Assembly (NCBI GenBank): GCA_029863525.1
Contig: JAOTVL010000001.1
Coordinates: 24,113-88,112, forward strand
Length of the DNA: 64,000 nt
DNA from: Gemmatimonadota bacterium
Lineage (GTDB): Bacteria; Gemmatimonadota; Gemmatimonadetes; Longimicrobiales; Gaopeijiaceae
Direction of reading: 5' to 3'
The position numbers were made by a program, and so were the translations under genes. Position 1 is the stretch's first letter; the number at the start of each line of letters is the position of its first letter. Below are positions 17,842-28,162 of this stretch, piece by piece. The notes under the pieces were generated by a model. That model was not told the origin of the DNA. It made no database searches and was given only the letters and a program-made list of their open reading frames with translations.

Positions 17842-18668
17842 GCCCGGACGAGCCTCACTACCTGCTCGGCCACACCGAAAGCGAGCTCCGCCGGCTCGAC
17901 ATCCAGGGAGATCTGTACCGCGACATCACGCGAGGAGCCTTCGAGAGGGCCGGCATCGAGGCGGGGATGCGCGTCCTCGACATCGGTTGCGGCACGGGCG
18001 ACGTATCGCTCGTGGCCGCCCGTCTCGTGGGACCCGACGGCTACGTCCTCGGGATCGACCGCGGTGAAGGCGCTCTGGCGGTGGCGCGCGCGAAGGCGCT
18101 GGCGGCCGACATGCCATGGGCCGAGTTCGAGAGGCACGAAGTCGCGGACTTCGAACGCACGTCATCGTTCGATGCGCTGGTCGGCCGCTTCGTCCTCATG
18201 CACCAATCCGACGCGGCGGCGGTGTTGGCAAAAGCAGCCCGCTCGGTCCGGCCCGGGGGCGTCGTCGTGATGATCGAATCGTACATGGAGCTTCTACGCA
18301 CGGGCGGCCACTCCCACCCGCATTCACCGCTCTACGACCGGATCGTGCGCTTCAAGAGCGAGGTGGTCAGCGGTGCCGGAGCCGACCTGCACGCGGGGGG
18401 CCGTTTGCGGTCAACCTTCGGCGCCGCCGGTCTGCCATCGCCCGAATGCCGTCTCGAAACGCGCCTCGAGGGAGGCGCCGCCAGTCCTTACTATGCGTAT
18501 GTCGCCGAGAGCATTCGAAGCATGCTTCCCGAAGCCGCTCGAACGGACGTACGTGGGTTCACTGCGGCGGACGTGCCAGGGCTGGAGGACCGCCTCCGCT
18601 CGGAGGTCACCGCTATCGACGGGGTTCTGGTGGTCTGGCCCGCCGTGATCGCGACCGTCCGCCTCTGA
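17838..18668 (+). CDS. SAM-dependent class I methyltransferase
   Basis: AGMRVLDIGCGTGDVSLVAARLVGPDGYVLGIDR; GTGA overlap with the upstream GNAT gene. Confidence 0.87.
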   Translation: MSPDEPHYLLGHTESELRRLDIQGDLYRDITRGAFERAGIEAGMRVLDIGCGTGDVSLVAARLVGPDGYVLGIDRGEGALAVARAKALAADMPWAEFERHEVADFERTSSFDALVGRFVLMHQSDAAAVLAKAARSVRPGGVVVMIESYMELLRTGGHSHPHSPLYDRIVRFKSEVVSGAGADLHAGGRLRSTFGAAGLPSPECRLETRLEGGAASPYYAYVAESIRSMLPEAARTDVRGFTAADVPGLEDRLRSEVTAIDGVLVVWPAVIATVRL

Positions 18669-18677
18669 CTCGTCGGC

Positions 18678-19835
18678 CTAGTCGCGGGCCCGGGCGGATT
18701 CATACGAGATCTCCAGCCTTCGCCCCAGGTGGTCGGAGCCGTACGCCTCTTCGATCCTGCGATAGCCCTCGATCGTGAAGTTCGTGAAGCCGCTTCGGCG
18801 GAAGAAGATGTGATCCACCGGGAACGAAAGGGGCAGCCACGTCGGGAGTCCGTCCCACTCCGGCGATTGGGGGAACGCGGCCCGCATGTGTTTCAGCGCG
18901 GACTCGTTGCCCGCGAGCGAGTTGAAGTCGCCCCCGACGACGACGACGCCCGTGAGCGGTCCGTCCCGCTCGGCCTTTTCCAATCCGTCGATGAGTCCCT
19001 TGGCCTGTCTGGCCCGCGTCTGATTGCCGCTCACCAGGGTGCGAAAGAGGGTCGAAGCCACATCGAGGTGCGCGCTCACGAGGCGAACGCGCTCTCCACC
19101 CGGAGCACGTACGTTCGCCGCGACCGCGACTTTCCGACCCGCCTCGAAAGGAAGCTCGAGGGCGATCGGCGCGGTCAGCGGAAGGGTCGACAGGATGGCA
19201 TTCCCCTTGTCCTCATCCGCGTGCGGCCCGTCGTCTGGACCGTTTCTCGCCGATGGCACGTACAGCAGAGCCAGGCCACACGCCCTCGCCACACCGACCA
19301 CGTCGAGCACCGGCTGTTGCCGCTCGGGATCGACCGTCCACGGCACGAGCTGGTTCCGCTCTACGCTTGGCAAGTCGCCACTTCTACGCCACGCCTCCTG
19401 GAGCAGGAGCACGAAGGGCTGGACTCCATCGGCCCGTAGCGGTCCTCCGCCACGACAGTCCAGGCCCAGCTCTTCGCCGATGAACTCGAGGAGGCGCCCG
19501 GCTCCGACCTCGTAATTCCACGTCGCTACCCGCAGCGCCCCCTCCCCTGACCAGGTCGGGAACGCCGGGCTCGGGGATTCGAGGAACACGTCATCGCCGA
19601 CGGTCCCGCACCAACTCGAAGAGAGCCTCACGTCCCGTTCGACCGACGCCCGATACCAGCGGAGCGAGAGTGTGTCGGGGGGGCCGGTGGTCGCTCGCGG
19701 TAGCCCTCGTGCGGGACAACCCGAGGCCGCTGGGGCGGCCAGCTCCATCGTCGGTGACATCGAGCACGCGGTGAGCACGGTCAAAACCACCGCGCCCATC
19801 AGCATGAACCCGCGCGAGCGACCCGATACCGTCAC
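18678..19835 (-). CDS. Endonuclease/exonuclease/phosphatase-fold secreted lipoprotein
   Basis: Lipobox VLTAC; LRVATWNYEVGAGRLLEFIG, LLLQEAW, VVVGGDFNSLAG, VDHIFFR. Confidence 0.8.
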   Translation of the reverse strand: MTVSGRSRGFMLMGAVVLTVLTACSMSPTMELAAPAASGCPARGLPRATTGPPDTLSLRWYRASVERDVRLSSSWCGTVGDDVFLESPSPAFPTWSGEGALRVATWNYEVGAGRLLEFIGEELGLDCRGGGPLRADGVQPFVLLLQEAWRRSGDLPSVERNQLVPWTVDPERQQPVLDVVGVARACGLALLYVPSARNGPDDGPHADEDKGNAILSTLPLTAPIALELPFEAGRKVAVAANVRAPGGERVRLVSAHLDVASTLFRTLVSGNQTRARQAKGLIDGLEKAERDGPLTGVVVVGGDFNSLAGNESALKHMRAAFPQSPEWDGLPTWLPLSFPVDHIFFRRSGFTNFTIEGYRRIEEAYGSDHLGRRLEISYESARARD

Positions 19836-19868
19836 CGAACCGCTCCGCTCATTGCACCGATCCGCTCA

Positions 19869-20501
19869 TCATCGCACCGAGATTGAAAAGACCTGCCTGA
19901 TAGCCGCTCGATCCCTTTGTGCCGTGGCAGCGCCGTCCGCCCAGTCAACCATGCCGCCGACCGCGGTGCCGGCCAGCGTCAGCAGGATGAAGTCCGGGAG
20001 GCCCGCCTTGGGGAAGATCCACCATACGAGTGCACCGGTGACAACCCCCGCGCCCGCACCGATCAACGAACCTCGCGGGGCGGCACCGACGGCGCCTCCC
20101 AATGCAGCGGTCGCGCCTACGTCGGCCCAGCCGTACTGCCGGACGGCGCTCCGCAAGCCGACGCCCACGACGGCGCCAGCGAGCGCGCCGATCCCGGCAT
20201 TCTCCGCCCGACTCCAGATCCCGTCGGGGTTCTGACCACCGATGAGGCCTCCCATGGCGATTCCGAGCGCCCCTCCCGTTCCGGCGCCGGAGATCGTGCA
20301 ACGCCCCCCGCTCAGGGTGCGGTTACACGGCATCATTGTGCCGACGAGCCCGAGCATGCTGCCGGAGTAGAAGCCGAGGGCCGCACCCGCGGCCGTTTCC
20401 AGCGAGTTCCCGGCCGCGCTTTGCGCTTCCGCGGTGCCGTGTACGAGCAGAGCAGCCAACGCCAAGACGACCGCGCTCGGCGGGCGGCTCACGGGCCTCA
20501 T
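19869..20501 (-). CDS. Glycine-rich (glycine-zipper-like) membrane protein of unknown function
   Basis: Signal peptide; GIAMGGLIGG, GIGALAGAVVGVGL, GGAVGAAPRGSLIGAGAGVVTGAL. ATGA overlap with the upstream UspA gene. Confidence 0.6.
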   Translation of the reverse strand: MRPVSRPPSAVVLALAALLVHGTAEAQSAAGNSLETAAGAALGFYSGSMLGLVGTMMPCNRTLSGGRCTISGAGTGGALGIAMGGLIGGQNPDGIWSRAENAGIGALAGAVVGVGLRSAVRQYGWADVGATAALGGAVGAAPRGSLIGAGAGVVTGALVWWIFPKAGLPDFILLTLAGTAVGGMVDWADGAATAQRDRAAIRQVFSISVR

Positions 20502-21349
20502 GAAACAGGCACCGTGGCGACCGGACAGAGCGCCGCGCCGATCACGCGCTCCGTGACCGTGTTCTCGGTGCGGCCGAACCGGACCCGGCTCCAGTGGGTC
20601 GACATGCAGATCACGTCGGCCGGAAGCTCTTCGGCCTGAGCGAGGATCTCCGTCGTCGGGTCACCCGGTCGCTGCACGACCCTCCAACGGCAGAAGGGAA
20701 GGTCAGGAACTTCGGTGCTCATGGATTCCGACTCACCTACGTGAAGAAGCGTGATCTCGAGCGTCGGGTCGTTCATCAGCGCGGCGATCGATACGGCCCG
20801 CAGCATCGCAGGGCGTGGATCCGTCTGCGGATCGACGGGCACCAGAATATGGCGCAGACCCACGGCGCCCGACCCGGCGTCCACGAAATAACGCCCCCCG
20901 GCAGGTATGAAAAGCGTGTACACCCGGGCGCCCCGAGCGAGGCGCTCCGCGCCCGACGCACGTACGAGGCGACTGAGACCACTCCTGTCCTGGGTCGCCA
21001 ACACCACGAGATCGACAGCATTGCGTTCGATGTATTGCAGAGACGCCGCGACGGGGTCGCGAATGTCGACCTCTATCTTGCTCACGCTCGCCCGACGTGC
21101 CTTCTCCTCCAACGACTCCAGCGTGCCAGCGGACCGCCACTCGGCCAGCTTGCCACGCACGGACGGGAAGTCGACCCAGTTGTCCGTGGCGCGACGCCCC
21201 AAGGCGTGCAGGAGCGTGAACTGCGCGCCTTGTCGGATGGCGATCGCGAGCGCGTGATGGAAGGCACGCTCCGACGCCTCCGAGAGATCGGTCGGGTGGA
21301 GCACAAAATCGATTCGACCGTGCTGGTGAGGGTCATAGAGGAGCGACAT
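20498..21349 (-). CDS. Universal stress protein (tandem UspA-like domains)
   Basis: RIDFVLHPTDLSEASERAFHHALAIAIRQGAQFTLLHAL; LRHILVPVDPQTDPRPAMLRAVSIAALMN; start trimmed to ATG at 21349. Confidence 0.82.
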   Translation of the reverse strand: MSLLYDPHQHGRIDFVLHPTDLSEASERAFHHALAIAIRQGAQFTLLHALGRRATDNWVDFPSVRGKLAEWRSAGTLESLEEKARRASVSKIEVDIRDPVAASLQYIERNAVDLVVLATQDRSGLSRLVRASGAERLARGARVYTLFIPAGGRYFVDAGSGAVGLRHILVPVDPQTDPRPAMLRAVSIAALMNDPTLEITLLHVGESESMSTEVPDLPFCRWRVVQRPGDPTTEILAQAEELPADVICMSTHWSRVRFGRTENTVTERVIGAALCPVATVPVS

Positions 21350-21430
21350 GCAGGAATGTGGCACGGCGGCGCCACCGGCCCAAACGACGGCGAGGTTGAC
21401 ATGCCTCGGACGTGCCGAGAGGGTAGGCCC

Positions 21431-22147
21431 ATGAAGCGAACGCTCATCGTCCTCGTGGCGGCCTGGATGGGCCTCGGCGCCGCCCAGCCACTCAGCGGCC
21501 AGGAGACGACCACGGAGTCCCTCACGACCGTCGAAGTCGAACGGGTCGGCCGAGCCCTCGAGGGGCGTTTCGCGTGCTTGGGCTGCCACAGAATCGACGG
21601 GCGCGGCGGGCTCATCGGGCCGATGTTGAACGGCCTCTCCGACCGAGCAGATCTCGCGTACACGGTGGGGATGATCGTCACGCCACAAGAGACCGTGCCC
21701 GGCACGATCATGCCGGAGCAACGGCTGCCACCGCGCGAGGCGGAGCGCCTCGCGCGCTACCTCCTTTCCCTCGGTCCCGCGTCGATCTCGGGTAGCCAGG
21801 CACCCGCAGCGCCTCTCGTCGTGGCCCCGGGTGACTCCCTGAACGGGGCGGCGCTTTATGCGCGTCATTGCGCTGCGTGTCACGGCACATCGGGAGGCGG
21901 TGACGGGTGGAATGCCGCCAACTTGCCGGTGACTCCGACCGCGCACGCCGACCCCGTGCTCATGTCTCAGAGACCGGACGACACGCTCTACGACGGCATC
22001 GCCGCGGGTGGGTGGGTGCTCGACAAGAGCCCGTGGATGCCGGCCTTCGGTGCGCTGCTGTCTCCCGGACAGATTCGGGCGCTCGTCGGCCACATCCGTG
22101 ATTTGTGCCAGTGTGAACAACCCTCGTGGGCCGCCCGTGGCCGGTAA
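21431..22147 (+). CDS. Diheme c-type cytochrome
   Basis: Signal peptide and two CxxCH motifs (FACLGCHRIDGRGG; HCAACHGTSGGGDG). Confidence 0.87.
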   Translation: MKRTLIVLVAAWMGLGAAQPLSGQETTTESLTTVEVERVGRALEGRFACLGCHRIDGRGGLIGPMLNGLSDRADLAYTVGMIVTPQETVPGTIMPEQRLPPREAERLARYLLSLGPASISGSQAPAAPLVVAPGDSLNGAALYARHCAACHGTSGGGDGWNAANLPVTPTAHADPVLMSQRPDDTLYDGIAAGGWVLDKSPWMPAFGALLSPGQIRALVGHIRDLCQCEQPSWAARGR

Positions 22148-24425
22148 GCGTGTGGCCCCGGCCGGAGCCCTTCTCGTTCTCGTCCTGGCGTGCGGTCAGG
22201 AAGAGCCCGCGACGGGCGCTGACGATTCCTTCGGTTTCCCCGCTCCTGACCCCCGACCGGTCCCGATGGTCAGCTCTGCGGACTTCGCCGGGGCCGAGGC
22301 ATGCGCCGATTGTCACCGGGAGCAGTACGACCTGTGGGCCCGATCCACGCACGGCACCGCCGGCGGACCAGCGAACGACGAGACGGTCATCGCGCCGTTT
22401 CGCTCCGAGCCCATCCGGTTCGCCGATGCCGAGGTCATTCCTCGGATCCGCGGCGCTGATTACGTGTTCGTCGTCCGGCAGGACGGTTTCGAAGAGGAGA
22501 CCTATCGAGTCGACGGAGTGATCGGGCGCGCACATATGCTCGGCGGGGGCACCCAGGGCTTCATTACTCGACACGTCGACGGCACCGAGCGTTTCTTGCC
22601 CTGGGACTGGTCGGGGACCTCCCGGACCTGGTTCTGCAACACCGGTTCACGAGCCGATCGAGGGTGGGAGCCGATCACGCGGGAGATGCGACTGGCGGAT
22701 TGCGGGGATTGGCCGCCGCTCAGGCCCATCGGCACGATCGATCGCTTCGCAAACTGCCAGGAGTGCCACGGCAGCCAGATTCTCACCGGGCTCGAGGTGG
22801 GTTCCGGCTTCGAGACCCGCTATACGACACTAGAGATCAACTGCGAGTCGTGTCACGGCCCAGGGCGCGCCCACGTCGAGGCAACCAGCATGCCGAGCTA
22901 CCAACGGGGCGACCCCGTCGAAATGTCGTCTCTCGCGTACTTGGACAAGGACGCTTCCCTCGGGCTTTGCTTCCAATGTCACGCGCTCAAAGACGTGCTC
23001 GCGAATGGGTACCTGCCCGGCGAATCGCTCGAAGCATACTACGCGCTGAAGTACCCGGTGCTCGGGGACCGACCGTACACGATCGACGGGCGCGTTCGCA
23101 GCTTCGCATACCAGGCGACGCACCTGGGAAGCGCATGCTACCTCGACGGCCCGATGGACTGCGTAAGCTGCCACGAGCCGCACGGCCAGGGATATTGGGA
23201 CACCGATCGTCGCCCGCTCGCCGATCCGTTCGACGACGGCCAGTGCACTTCCTGTCATGCAAGCAAGGCGATCGAGGTGGAAGCCCACACCTTCCACCCA
23301 GCTGGCTCGGACGGCTCGAAGTGCGTCTCGTGTCACATGCCGTACCTTCAGCACCCAGAGGTGGGAGACGGAGTCCCCTTCTCGCGCTCTGACCACACGA
23401 TCGCCATTCCCCGTCCCGTCTTCGACGCTGACATCGGGCTCGAGAGCGCCTGTCTCAAATGTCACCAGGACCAGGCGCCGCTCCAGCTGGAGCGCCAGGT
23501 CCGCGCATGGTGGGGCGAGCTCAAGCCGCACAGGCCCACCGTCGGTGGAATGGCCAACGAATTCCGCGCCCGCAATGTCGCCGAAGCGGGCGCTGCGCTG
23601 CTGCACCCGGACGAATCCGACCCACTCCTGCAGTTCCAGGGAATGAGCCGCCTACTCACCGCGTACTTGGGCCCGGACGTCGAAGCATTGCCGGCGGACG
23701 TCGAGGCCCGCCTCCTTCGCCTCACAACGGATTCCGACCTCGACGTCCGCTCGCTCGCCGCGGCCTCTCTCCACTGGTCTCGCGGAGACGACCCCGCCGT
23801 ACGAGAACGCTTGATCGCGCTCATCGAGAACGAACCGGCGGACTGGCCGCTGCGCAGCCGTTGGCTCCTCGCCCTCGGGTTCCTCGGTGACAGAGCGCGT
23901 GACGAGGGCGACTTCGCCACGAGCGCGTCCGCCTACGAGAAGGCGCTGGAGCTCCGACCCGGCGACCCCCACGTCCTCCATGCGGTCGGCCAGATGCACA
24001 ACCGCGCGGGTCAGTTCACACGAGCAATCGAAGCGATCCGGAGCAGCCTCGAGGCAGACCGAAACCAGCCACTCGCCTGGGTGAACCTGGGAATCGCGCT
24101 CGCCGGTTCTGGCGATGCGGTCGGAGCACGACAGGCCTATCAGGAAGCCCTCGTGCTCAATCCCTACGAGTCGCTGGCGCATTTCAACCTGGGCAACGCC
24201 TTTCAGGAGGCGGGGCGGTACACGGAAGCCGCGGAAGCATACACACGGGCCGTGGAAGCGGAGCCAGGCCTGGGTAGGGCGCATTTCGAGCTGGGGCGGA
24301 CCTACATTCGCCTCGAGCGTTACGAGGAGGCACTTCCGCATGCTCGCCGTGCGGTGGAATTCATGCCCGATCATGCCAATTCCCGCCAGATGCTCGCCGA
24401 CCTCGAGCGGGCAGTCGGCGGCTGA
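22113..24425 (+). CDS. Octaheme c-type cytochrome lipoprotein with C-terminal TPR domain
   Basis: Lipobox LVLAC and eight CxxCH motifs (CADCH, CQECH, CESCH, CFQCH, CVSCH, CTSCH, CVSCH, CLKCH), then TPRs (YEKALELRPGDPHVLHAVGQMHNRAGQFTRAIEAIRSSLEADRNQPLAWVNLG...). GTG start at 22113 or 22137. Confidence 0.87.
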   Translation: MNNPRGPPVAGKRVAPAGALLVLVLACGQEEPATGADDSFGFPAPDPRPVPMVSSADFAGAEACADCHREQYDLWARSTHGTAGGPANDETVIAPFRSEPIRFADAEVIPRIRGADYVFVVRQDGFEEETYRVDGVIGRAHMLGGGTQGFITRHVDGTERFLPWDWSGTSRTWFCNTGSRADRGWEPITREMRLADCGDWPPLRPIGTIDRFANCQECHGSQILTGLEVGSGFETRYTTLEINCESCHGPGRAHVEATSMPSYQRGDPVEMSSLAYLDKDASLGLCFQCHALKDVLANGYLPGESLEAYYALKYPVLGDRPYTIDGRVRSFAYQATHLGSACYLDGPMDCVSCHEPHGQGYWDTDRRPLADPFDDGQCTSCHASKAIEVEAHTFHPAGSDGSKCVSCHMPYLQHPEVGDGVPFSRSDHTIAIPRPVFDADIGLESACLKCHQDQAPLQLERQVRAWWGELKPHRPTVGGMANEFRARNVAEAGAALLHPDESDPLLQFQGMSRLLTAYLGPDVEALPADVEARLLRLTTDSDLDVRSLAAASLHWSRGDDPAVRERLIALIENEPADWPLRSRWLLALGFLGDRARDEGDFATSASAYEKALELRPGDPHVLHAVGQMHNRAGQFTRAIEAIRSSLEADRNQPLAWVNLGIALAGSGDAVGARQAYQEALVLNPYESLAHFNLGNAFQEAGRYTEAAEAYTRAVEAEPGLGRAHFELGRTYIRLERYEEALPHARRAVEFMPDHANSRQMLADLERAVGG

Positions 24426-24438
24426 GGAGCGTGTTCTC

Positions 24439-25938
24439 ATGACGCACGACGAATACGTCGCCCATGACGCCACCGGGTTGGCGGAACGGGTCCGGGCCGG
24501 GGACGTGAGTGCCACCGAGCTGTTGGAGTGCGCGCTGCGCCGGATTGAAGGCGTCAACGCCGAGATCAACGCCGTGGTTCGACTCATGGAGAAGGACGCA
24601 CGACACGCAGCCGCGCAGGGCGGAAATCAAGGCCGAGGAGCCGGTCCCTTCGCGGGCGTGCCGTTCTTGGCGAAAGACCTGACGACCATGTACGCCGGTC
24701 ACCCCACCTCTGCCGGAAGTCGCTTCCTCGCCGACCACGTCGTCGAGGCGGACTCGGAGCTGGCCCGACGAGTGAAGGCGACCGGCGCGGTCGTCGCGGG
24801 CAAGACGAATACACCAGAGTGGGGTCTGCTGCCGGTGACCGAGCCCGAACTCTGGGGCCCCACGCGAAATCCCTGGCACCTCGACCGCAGCCCCGGGGGA
24901 TCCAGCGGCGGGTCGGGCGCGGCGATCGCGGCCGGGATCGTCCCGATGGCGGGCGGGGGCGACGGTGGTGGGTCCATCCGGATCCCGGCTTCATGCTGCG
25001 GACTCTTCGGCTTGAAGCCGACCCGCGGCCGCACGCCCACGGGTCCGAAGCGCGGCCAGCTTTGGCGTGGCGCATCGGTCGAGCACGTGCTCACGAGAAG
25101 TGTGCGCGACAGCGCCGCCATGCTCGACGCGACGCATGGCCCGGACACAGGAGCGCCGTTCGAGATCCCCGCACCCGTCCGCCCTTTCGCCGAGGAAGTG
25201 GAGGCCGATCCCGGGCGTCTCCGGATCGCCTGGACGACGATCCCGAGCGTGCCGACCGAGGTCCATCCTGATTGCATCGCGGCCGTCCACGACGCAGTGG
25301 CGCTCCTCGAGGAGCTCGGTCACCACCTAGTGGAGGATCACATGCCGATCGACGGACCGACCTTCGCGAAGATGTTCATGACCATCGTGGCCGGTGAGCT
25401 CGGTGCGGACATCGCAGAGGCGTCCGCCGCGGTGGGACGACGACCTGCTCGCTCCGAGCTCGAGCCCGCGACGTGGGCGCTCGGGTTGCTGTCCGAAGCG
25501 CTCTCGGCGAAGAGCTACGCCGAGGCCCTGCGGTGGACCGAGATCATGGGTCGGGACGTCGGGGGGTTCTTCGAGTCGTACGATCTCGTGCTGACCCCGA
25601 CGGTCTCGACACCCCCGCCCAAGATCGGGGCCATCTCGCCGAGCGCAACCGAGCGGCGACAGCTCGAGCTTCTCGGGGTGATCGGGTCGGGACGCCTCAT
25701 CAAGATGGCGGGCCTCATCGAACAGGCCGCCAAGACCGCGCTCGACTTCATCCCGTGGACGCCGATCTACAACGTCACGGGCCAGCCCGCGATGTCGGTT
25801 CCGCTCTATTGGAACGATGCGGGCCTGCCGATCGGCGTGCACCTCGTCGGCCACTTCGCGGACGAGGCGACCCTTTTCCGAGTCGCCGGTCAGCTCGAGC
25901 GCGCTCGCCCTTGGTTCGACCGCCTCCCGAGCCTCTAG
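24439..25938 (+). CDS. Amidase (amidase-signature family)
   Basis: GVPFLAKDL and [48 protein letters not shown]. Confidence 0.92.
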   Translation: MTHDEYVAHDATGLAERVRAGDVSATELLECALRRIEGVNAEINAVVRLMEKDARHAAAQGGNQGRGAGPFAGVPFLAKDLTTMYAGHPTSAGSRFLADHVVEADSELARRVKATGAVVAGKTNTPEWGLLPVTEPELWGPTRNPWHLDRSPGGSSGGSGAAIAAGIVPMAGGGDGGGSIRIPASCCGLFGLKPTRGRTPTGPKRGQLWRGASVEHVLTRSVRDSAAMLDATHGPDTGAPFEIPAPVRPFAEEVEADPGRLRIAWTTIPSVPTEVHPDCIAAVHDAVALLEELGHHLVEDHMPIDGPTFAKMFMTIVAGELGADIAEASAAVGRRPARSELEPATWALGLLSEALSAKSYAEALRWTEIMGRDVGGFFESYDLVLTPTVSTPPPKIGAISPSATERRQLELLGVIGSGRLIKMAGLIEQAAKTALDFIPWTPIYNVTGQPAMSVPLYWNDAGLPIGVHLVGHFADEATLFRVAGQLERARPWFDRLPSL

Positions 25939-26010
25939 CGCCTCACGATCTGGAGCGATCGCCGCGCCGACGGCGCTGTGCGGCACACAAAGCCGGCTCC
26001 GGCGTCGCGG

Positions 26011-27075
26011 CTAGGAGCCTTCGCCCCGCTCGACGAAGAGCGTCTGCGTCGGGTATGCGAATTCGATCCCGCGCTCGTCGAACGCCTCGTGAATGCGCAG
26101 ATATACGTCCTGCTTGATGTCCATGTGCAGCGCGTACTCGGGGGCGAGCACGAAGTAGACGGATTCGAAGGTGATCGCGAAGTCTCCGTAGCTTGCCAGG
26201 TGAGAGCGGTCGAAGCGGACCTGATCCTCCGGACGTGCCTCGATCGCCTCACGGATGATCCCGGGAATCGCGCGCAGTGCCTCGCGGGGCGTTTGGTACG
26301 TGACCCCGATTTGAAGCACCACTCGCCGCTGGTACATGCGGCCGTAATTTCGGATGCGGCTGTCCAGGAGGTCGGTGTTCGAGAAGACGACCTGCTCACC
26401 CGATAGGCTCCTTACCCGCGTCGTCTTCACGCCGATCGCCTCCACGTTGCCCATGAAGTCGCCCACGGTCACGAAGTCGCCGATCAGGAACGGTTTGTCG
26501 AAGGCGATCGAGATCGATGCGAAGAGGTCGCCCAGTATGTTCTGCGCCGCGAGCGCCACGGCGACGCCTCCGATCCCGAGCCCCGCGATGAGCGCGGTCA
26601 CGTCGACGCCCACGTTCTCGAGCGCAAGCAGGACGACCATGGACCAGAGGGCGAGCCGGAGACCGATGCCGATCATGTTCAGCGTCATCAGCTCCGACGG
26701 ATCGACGTCCGCCTTCTCCTCGGACCGATGGGCCAGCCACGATGACAGCGCCTGGCTCGACCAGAAGCCGGCCTGGATCACGAGCGCGATGATCGCGATG
26801 CTCCGGAGCGCTGAAGTCCAGGGATCCGGGAGCTCCAGCAACTGACTCCCGAAAAACACCGCGACGGGGACGATCAGCGTCGACTTGGTGGCCGTCATGG
26901 AAACGGCGATCACGTCGTCCCAGTACACGTTCGTTCTGCTGGCCACCCGCGTGAGAAGGCGCGCGAGCCAACCACTCATGAAGCGCAGTACGAGAAACGA
27001 CCCCAGCGCCACCCCGAACGCGAGCGCCCAAGTCTGGCCGGAATTCCCGAGGAAGGTGCCGGAGAGGAGGTCCAT
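26011..27075 (-). CDS. Mechanosensitive ion channel (MscS family)
   Basis: GLGIGGVAVALAAQNILGDLFASISIAFDKPFLIGDFVTVGDFMGNVEAIGVKTTRVRSLSGEQVVFSNTDLL. Confidence 0.92.
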   Translation of the reverse strand: MDLLSGTFLGNSGQTWALAFGVALGSFLVLRFMSGWLARLLTRVASRTNVYWDDVIAVSMTATKSTLIVPVAVFFGSQLLELPDPWTSALRSIAIIALVIQAGFWSSQALSSWLAHRSEEKADVDPSELMTLNMIGIGLRLALWSMVVLLALENVGVDVTALIAGLGIGGVAVALAAQNILGDLFASISIAFDKPFLIGDFVTVGDFMGNVEAIGVKTTRVRSLSGEQVVFSNTDLLDSRIRNYGRMYQRRVVLQIGVTYQTPREALRAIPGIIREAIEARPEDQVRFDRSHLASYGDFAITFESVYFVLAPEYALHMDIKQDVYLRIHEAFDERGIEFAYPTQTLFVERGEGS

Positions 27076-27079
27076 CGAT

Positions 27080-28162
27080 TCAGCGGGGGTTTGGAGGAAA
27101 GACGTCGGTCAGAAAGTCGCGGACGGCGCTTCGCACTTCGGCGTTGCTCGCCGGAGACACGATGTCACCGGCAACCACATGACGCATGGGGTCGGTGGAC
27201 CCCTCGACGACATACCGCCGGACCTCGGTGCCGGTAAGGCGCATCAAGACCCGCTCGGTCTCGGCGGCATCGACCACCTCGTCGTCCGGTGAGTATACAA
27301 GAAGTACGGGGGCCTTCACGCCGGTGAGATCAGCCGTCCTCATGTGCTCCACGAGGGCCATCATCGGTGGGAGAGCTCCGGTGGGATAGCAGGTCGTCCA
27401 ATGTCGCTCCTGAGCATCGTTCTCAGGGGTGAAGCACCGTTCTGGACCTATGATGGCCCGCGCGAGGGTGCTACCCCACGGGTACAGGAGAATCCGAGAC
27501 GAGCGGTCCTTCGGCTGGAAGTTCGGCGAGATCAACACCAGCGCGTCGATCCGCTCAGCCGCCTCCGGGCGTGCGGCCGCCCAAAGCGCGAGCGTTCCGC
27601 CGGTGGACGTGCCCACGAGGATCACGTGCTCCCCGATCCGCTCGCCGATCACGACCGCCTCAGCCGTGTCCGAAAGCCACGCTTCGACCGTGGCCTCGGC
27701 CATGGCGGGACCATCACGGCCGTGTCCGGTGAGTCGGCTGAAATAGACGTTCGCCCCGAAATCGCTCGCGAGCTCGCTCACGACCGGCTCGATCTCGTGG
27801 CGATCGGCCGAGAAGCCGTGCAGATACACCAGCGAGATCGGGGTGCGCTCCGTTCTCGTCGGATCGAGCCACACGACCTCTCGATCGTCGCCCGGCCTCA
27901 GGTCGGGCACGCCGGCTTCCACACTCCCGAGGTACGCGTCGATGTCGGTGGCCAGGGTGGGCTCGACCCACGCTTCGTCGAAGGTGGTCCGCGGACCCGC
28001 TGCGAAAACCAGCGAAGCGACGGCGGCCGAGCCTGCGATCAGCCCGATCCGGCGTCGCACCACCCGCGAGAGGCCGTGCCTTTGCGGTCGAACGTCAGCG
28101 GCCCTGATCGCCCTCCTCCGAGATGACTTTCTTCGTGGTGAGCTCGAGTCCGAGCGTCTCAC
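27080..28162 (-). CDS. Alpha/beta hydrolase (secreted or membrane anchored); true start probably downstream of 28162
   Basis: SLVYLHGFSADRHEIEPVVSEL, VILVGTSTGGTLALW, VLLVYSPDDEVVDA. Confidence 0.8.
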   Translation of the reverse strand: MRRSDSSSPRRKSSRRRAIRAADVRPQRHGLSRVVRRRIGLIAGSAAVASLVFAAGPRTTFDEAWVEPTLATDIDAYLGSVEAGVPDLRPGDDREVVWLDPTRTERTPISLVYLHGFSADRHEIEPVVSELASDFGANVYFSRLTGHGRDGPAMAEATVEAWLSDTAEAVVIGERIGEHVILVGTSTGGTLALWAAARPEAAERIDALVLISPNFQPKDRSSRILLYPWGSTLARAIIGPERCFTPENDAQERHWTTCYPTGALPPMMALVEHMRTADLTGVKAPVLLVYSPDDEVVDAAETERVLMRLTGTEVRRYVVEGSTDPMRHVVAGDIVSPASNAEVRSAVRDFLTDVFPPNPR

